From positions 1 to 64,000 of the forward strand of contig JAFXIC010000013.1 of the NCBI GenBank assembly GCA_017533485.1: a stretch of 64,000 nt of DNA, given 5' to 3'. The first letter of the stretch is position 1. Every line of letters starts with the position of its first letter. Both the position numbers and the translations under genes were made by a program. This document shows, piece by piece, positions 61,428-64,000 of this stretch. Source of the stretch: Oscillospiraceae bacterium (lineage in GTDB: Bacteria; Bacillota; Clostridia; Oscillospirales; Ruminococcaceae). Under the pieces are notes generated by a model. It worked only from the letters and a program-made list of their open reading frames with translations. It made no database searches and was not told where the DNA came from.

Positions 61428-62294
61428 TTATCCGAATAACCGAAGCTGATCGTCAGGATCGGGAAACTCTCTTAAATATGCAAATATCGCGGATACATCT
61501 GTTTCAATCCCTTGTTCGGCACAAGTCGCCTTGAATCGATGCATCAGTTCATTTGATTTCGGACTCAGTACCTCATATGCATTCCCAAATTCCCGATGAT
61601 ACCGCTGTTTCAGACCCGGAAAGAACCGATCGAGTGCAGCATAATAATACTCGCGATTCCCCTCCCGTAAGGTCAGTCCCATGCCAAAAGATAAAATCGC
61701 CTTCACATCCGCAGCAATACATTCCTTTAAGAGCCCATCTATATTTTCCCTTGTATCATTCAGATACGGAAGAATCGGCGTCATCCACACAACGGTCGGG
61801 ATACCGTTTTCACGAAGAATATGCAGTGCTTCTATCCGTTCTGACGTTGTGCTGACATTCGGTTCGAGAATCCGACACAGGTTTTCATCATATGTCGTCA
61901 GAGTCATCTGTACCACACATTTCGACTGCGCATGAATTTCTTTCAGCAAATCCAGATCCCGTAAAATACGTGCAGATTTCGTCTGGATTGCAAGCCCGAA
62001 CCCATGCGCTGCGATTATCTCCAGGCAGGAACGCGTCAGCTTTAACGTATCTTCACAATGCATATACGGGTCACACATCGAACCGGTTCCAATCATACAC
62101 CGTCGACGTTTCGATTTCAGTGCGGCACGTAAGAGCGTCGGCGCATTCCGCTTCACTTCGATATCTTCAAAATCATGGGTAAACCCATAGCACTTGCTTC
62201 GGCTGTCGCAGTAAATACAGCCATGCGTACAGCCGCGGTAAAGATTCATTCCGTTTTGTGCGGACAGGATTCCTTTTGCATCCACAAAATGCAT
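61428..62294 (-). CDS. SPL-family radical SAM protein
   Basis: 288 residues. Radical SAM Cys triad in YRGCTHGCIYCDSRS (about 19-33). Other conserved parts are GTGSMCDPYMHCE (about 70) and VWMTPILPYLND (about 165). It belongs to the broad spore-photoproduct-lyase-like/Rv2578c family rather than to true SplB, which is longer and has a different Cys arrangement. Reaction unknown. ATG 62294 follows GGAGAGAGGA located in the end of the upstream gene. Confidence 0.85.
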   Translation of the reverse strand: MHFVDAKGILSAQNGMNLYRGCTHGCIYCDSRSKCYGFTHDFEDIEVKRNAPTLLRAALKSKRRRCMIGTGSMCDPYMHCEDTLKLTRSCLEIIAAHGFGLAIQTKSARILRDLDLLKEIHAQSKCVVQMTLTTYDENLCRILEPNVSTTSERIEALHILRENGIPTVVWMTPILPYLNDTRENIDGLLKECIAADVKAILSFGMGLTLREGNREYYYAALDRFFPGLKQRYHREFGNAYEVLSPKSNELMHRFKATCAEQGIETDVSAIFAYLREFPDPDDQLRLFG

Positions 62295-62299
62295 CGAGC

Positions 62300-63475
62300 T
62301 TACGTCCTCTCTCCGTCAAAATATTCGAAATCTTCCGAAAACCATAGATTGCATGACAGTTCACACGTTACTTCCGAATAAAATCTTCGGTCATAGCAAT
62401 GCAGACGATTTCCGCTTTTTCCAATCAGACGATTCTGGTCTCCATCTACATAGAGTACCGTTGTATTTTCCGAACCAATACGATAGGAGATGATTTTTCC
62501 CTGTGTCTGCGAGGTCAGAACAACCTGACCAAGTCTTGTAACCGCCAGATATCTTCCGTCCATCGTACAAAATCTTGCTTCTCCGCTCGCTTCCAGATGA
62601 AGATACAGCGGCTCTTTGAGAATCGGTTTCTGACCAATTACACTCAGATAATACGGTCTGTTTTCACATAAACATCCCAAAGCACAAAACTGCATATGAT
62701 AGGCATACACCGCAAGCAATGCCGCAGCATTTCGAATTGCAGTTGTCAGCTGTTTCCGAATCGACACCGCCCGCACATCATCATCCTCCGACAGAACAGC
62801 CGGAAGCTCCTTCGCACTCTCTTTGGCCAGCGCATTCAGCAATCTGTCAAGCGGATGCGGAGAATCGGTATCCCAATGCTCGGCAAGCTCCTCCGGAATC
62901 AGTGCACTTCGGAATACTGCTTCGGGGATTTCTCCTGCTGCGGATTCTGCCCATCGCTTTGTGACGGCTTCTTCATCAACCGAAATGGATTCGCCCCAGA
63001 ATAATTGTGCCGCCTGTGCTTCATAGCGTTTATGCTGCATCGCATAACGAGAAAAATATGTCAGTCCGGTTGTATGCGGCGGACAGCAAATATCCGCAAG
63101 CATATGGATCGCCCGTGATAGACTCCGCATCGCAGCATCCCGATAACCGGCATTTTTCAGCATAACTGCTGCTTCATATTCCCCGTTCAGAACCGTCCGC
63201 GGTGACGGCGAAAGCATATTCCTGCCGTTGCAATAGCGGTCAGATTTCAGCGGTTTCGGCATTCCGTTGGGATCAGATGCAAGATAATAGTGCAGTCCCC
63301 GTCCCTGATGGCGATCACCAATCCTGTCGGGTGCCGCAGCTTCTTCTACCAGCGTTTCCAGATCGGATACATAAAAATAATTGGCGGACGGATGCTCCTC
63401 AAATTCCAGCAGTTGCATTGCCGCACGCACAATTCCGCGATGTACCGACGGATAAATATGTTTATCTGTTTTCAC
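62300..63475 (-). CDS. Phospholipase C/P1-nuclease-like protein with C-terminal beta domain
   Basis: 391 residues, no signal peptide. The N-terminal about 245 residues have the helical zinc-site pattern of the PLC/S1-P1 nuclease fold: DRHQGRGLHYYLA, SLSRAIHMLADICCPPHTTGL (about 123-139) and the downstream HKRYEAQA. The His/Asp spacing fits a trinuclear zinc site, though the usual N-terminal Trp is not exposed. The C-terminal about 130 residues are beta-rich, fascin- or trefoil-like by eye (GRYLAVTRLGQVVLTSQTQGK). Substrate unknown. First gene of the operon that runs through the SPL protein to sigK. Confidence 0.72.
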   Translation of the reverse strand: MKTDKHIYPSVHRGIVRAAMQLLEFEEHPSANYFYVSDLETLVEEAAAPDRIGDRHQGRGLHYYLASDPNGMPKPLKSDRYCNGRNMLSPSPRTVLNGEYEAAVMLKNAGYRDAAMRSLSRAIHMLADICCPPHTTGLTYFSRYAMQHKRYEAQAAQLFWGESISVDEEAVTKRWAESAAGEIPEAVFRSALIPEELAEHWDTDSPHPLDRLLNALAKESAKELPAVLSEDDDVRAVSIRKQLTTAIRNAAALLAVYAYHMQFCALGCLCENRPYYLSVIGQKPILKEPLYLHLEASGEARFCTMDGRYLAVTRLGQVVLTSQTQGKIISYRIGSENTTVLYVDGDQNRLIGKSGNRLHCYDRRFYSEVTCELSCNLWFSEDFEYFDGERT

Positions 63476-63506
63476 AGCTCCACCTCATTGTATCTTGATA
63501 TCGTTC

Positions 63507-63535
63507 ATCATATCATAAAGCAGACAAAAAATCAA
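63507..63535 (-). promoter_or_regulatory. Promoter of the PLC-like/SPL/sigK unit
   Basis: Minus strand TTGATT (63535-63530), 17-nt spacer, TATGAT (63512-63507). It overlaps the terminator of the upstream prs gene. Confidence 0.45.
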
Positions 63536-63570
63536 GGGATAATCGGTGTTTTCCCTGATTATCCCTTGTC
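63524..63570 (-). terminator. Terminator of the ribose-phosphate pyrophosphokinase gene
   Basis: Minus strand CAAGGGATAATC and GATTATCCCTTG stem followed by ATTTTTTG. Confidence 0.8.
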
Positions 63571-63579
63571 ATTTTTTAT

Positions 63580-64000
63580 TTAGCCGCTGACTTTTTCGTC
63601 ATGACGCTTCGCAAGCAGCGCATGGATTTTCTCATGGGGATCAATCACAGTGCTGATGGATACATCATGGTTGATAGACGCGATGAAATATGCTGCATAC
63701 TTCGATACATCAACCTCATGGAACCACTCACGCTCCAGAAGCTCAGGATTCCGATAGGTAAGATTCGTGCCGAATACAGCATCCAGAACGCCCTCTTCAT
63801 ATGCCTTATCGAACTTTTCAAGACCATGTGTGAACAGACCGTAGGTTGCATACGCGAGAATACGCGACGCATTTTTTTCTTTCAGGCTGCGTGCAAGATC
63901 CAGCATCGACTCACCGGATGCAATAATATCATCCGCGACAAATACAGTCTTACCGTCTACCGGATTACCAAGATATTCATGTGCGACAATCGGGTTCTTT
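63580..64000 (-). CDS. prs: Ribose-phosphate pyrophosphokinase, 3' part (5' end beyond the window)
   Basis: About 139 C-terminal residues. Makes PRPP from ribose-5-phosphate and ATP. The PRPP-binding loop is visible as VFVADDIIASGESMLDLA, with Ser-Gly-Glu where most enzymes have TGGT, a variant of the longer clostridial form. The C-terminus LLAKRHDEKVSG follows a segment HEVDVSKYAAYFIASINHDVSIS typical of that group. The first codon is cut by the window edge. Confidence 0.82.
   Translation of the reverse strand, partial: KNPIVAHEYLGNPVDGKTVFVADDIIASGESMLDLARSLKEKNASRILAYATYGLFTHGLEKFDKAYEEGVLDAVFGTNLTYRNPELLEREWFHEVDVSKYAAYFIASINHDVSISTVIDPHEKIHALLAKRHDEKVSG

Noticed and set aside
1..64000. 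Mobile elements, CRISPR arrays, tRNA or rRNA genes
   Set aside because: No transposase or integrase frame, no regularly spaced repeats and no cloverleaf-like sequence was found by eye; the gene content is housekeeping and the operons are intact.

Overview
The window looks like a chromosomal segment of a Gram-positive, anaerobic, cellulosome-type Ruminococcus or a close relative (Oscillospiraceae/Clostridia). The evidence is a dockerin module fused to an expansin, Thr/Ser-rich linkers in lipoproteins, an Rnf complex with a clostridial gene order, a T-box leader on the leucine operon, an intact sigma-K-like gene, a carboxyspermidine-type polyamine operon, the GGGtGRT/NifU-like pair, and near-consensus TTGACA-17-TATAAT promoters. 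I see no tRNA, rRNA, CRISPR array, insertion sequence or prophage. Genus-level naming is inference.

Layout. 1-2000: the edge of a divergent gene (possible CYTH protein) and proS. 2.1-5.9 kb: a small lipoprotein, an ABC exporter and a wall/membrane-anchored protein of unknown role. 5.9-8.9 kb (minus): M48-type peptidase, ktrA and ktrB (potassium uptake). 9.1-13.3 kb (plus): PhoB/PhoR-type two-component pair and a Na/Pi cotransporter. 13.4-18.2 kb: AIM24-like protein, dockerin-expansin, metallo-beta-lactamase-fold protein, small zinc-ribbon membrane protein, MATE exporter. 18.2-23.1 kb (minus): T-box-leuA-leuC-leuD-leuB. 23.1-30.8 kb (minus): arginine-to-spermidine operon speA-speE-CASDH-vanZ-nspC-aguA-aguB behind a ~250-nt structured leader that ends in a terminator. 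30.8-32.5 kb (minus): PiT phosphate permease and DUF47 partner. 32.6-34.4 kb (minus): NifU-like protein and GGGtGRT protein. 34.6-39.1 kb (minus): PHP phosphoesterase, malic enzyme, TSCPD protein, YdcF-like protein, O-acetylhomoserine sulfhydrylase. 39.2-42.8 kb: SGNH esterase; then phosphatase, small membrane protein and hflX (minus). 43.0-50.5 kb (plus): XRE regulator, apbE, NusG-II protein, Gx transporter, rnfCDGEAB. 50.6-58.9 kb: RHH-like protein with its own palindromic operator, lipoprotein, orphan response regulator (minus), SGNH lipoprotein, radical SAM protein, HAD phosphatase, and a 1083-residue hybrid-kinase-like protein whose catalytic residues are missing. 58.9-64 kb (minus): M3-like lipoprotein, sigK, SPL-family radical SAM protein, phospholipase C/P1-nuclease-like protein, and the 3' part of a ribose-phosphate pyrophosphokinase.

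How the parts fit. Phosphate handling occurs twice (PhoBR plus Na/Pi carrier; PiT plus DUF47), and both promoters have TTACA/TTTACA direct repeats upstream of the -35, suggesting one Pho-type regulon. Energy metabolism is represented by the Rnf ferredoxin:NAD oxidoreductase together with its flavinylation enzyme, ApbE. Leucine synthesis is controlled by tRNA sensing. Polyamine synthesis starts from arginine and appears to be controlled by attenuation. The observations I rate highest are the degenerate hybrid kinase, the orphan leader RNA of the polyamine operon, the RHH protein with its 22-bp palindrome, and the dockerin-expansin.
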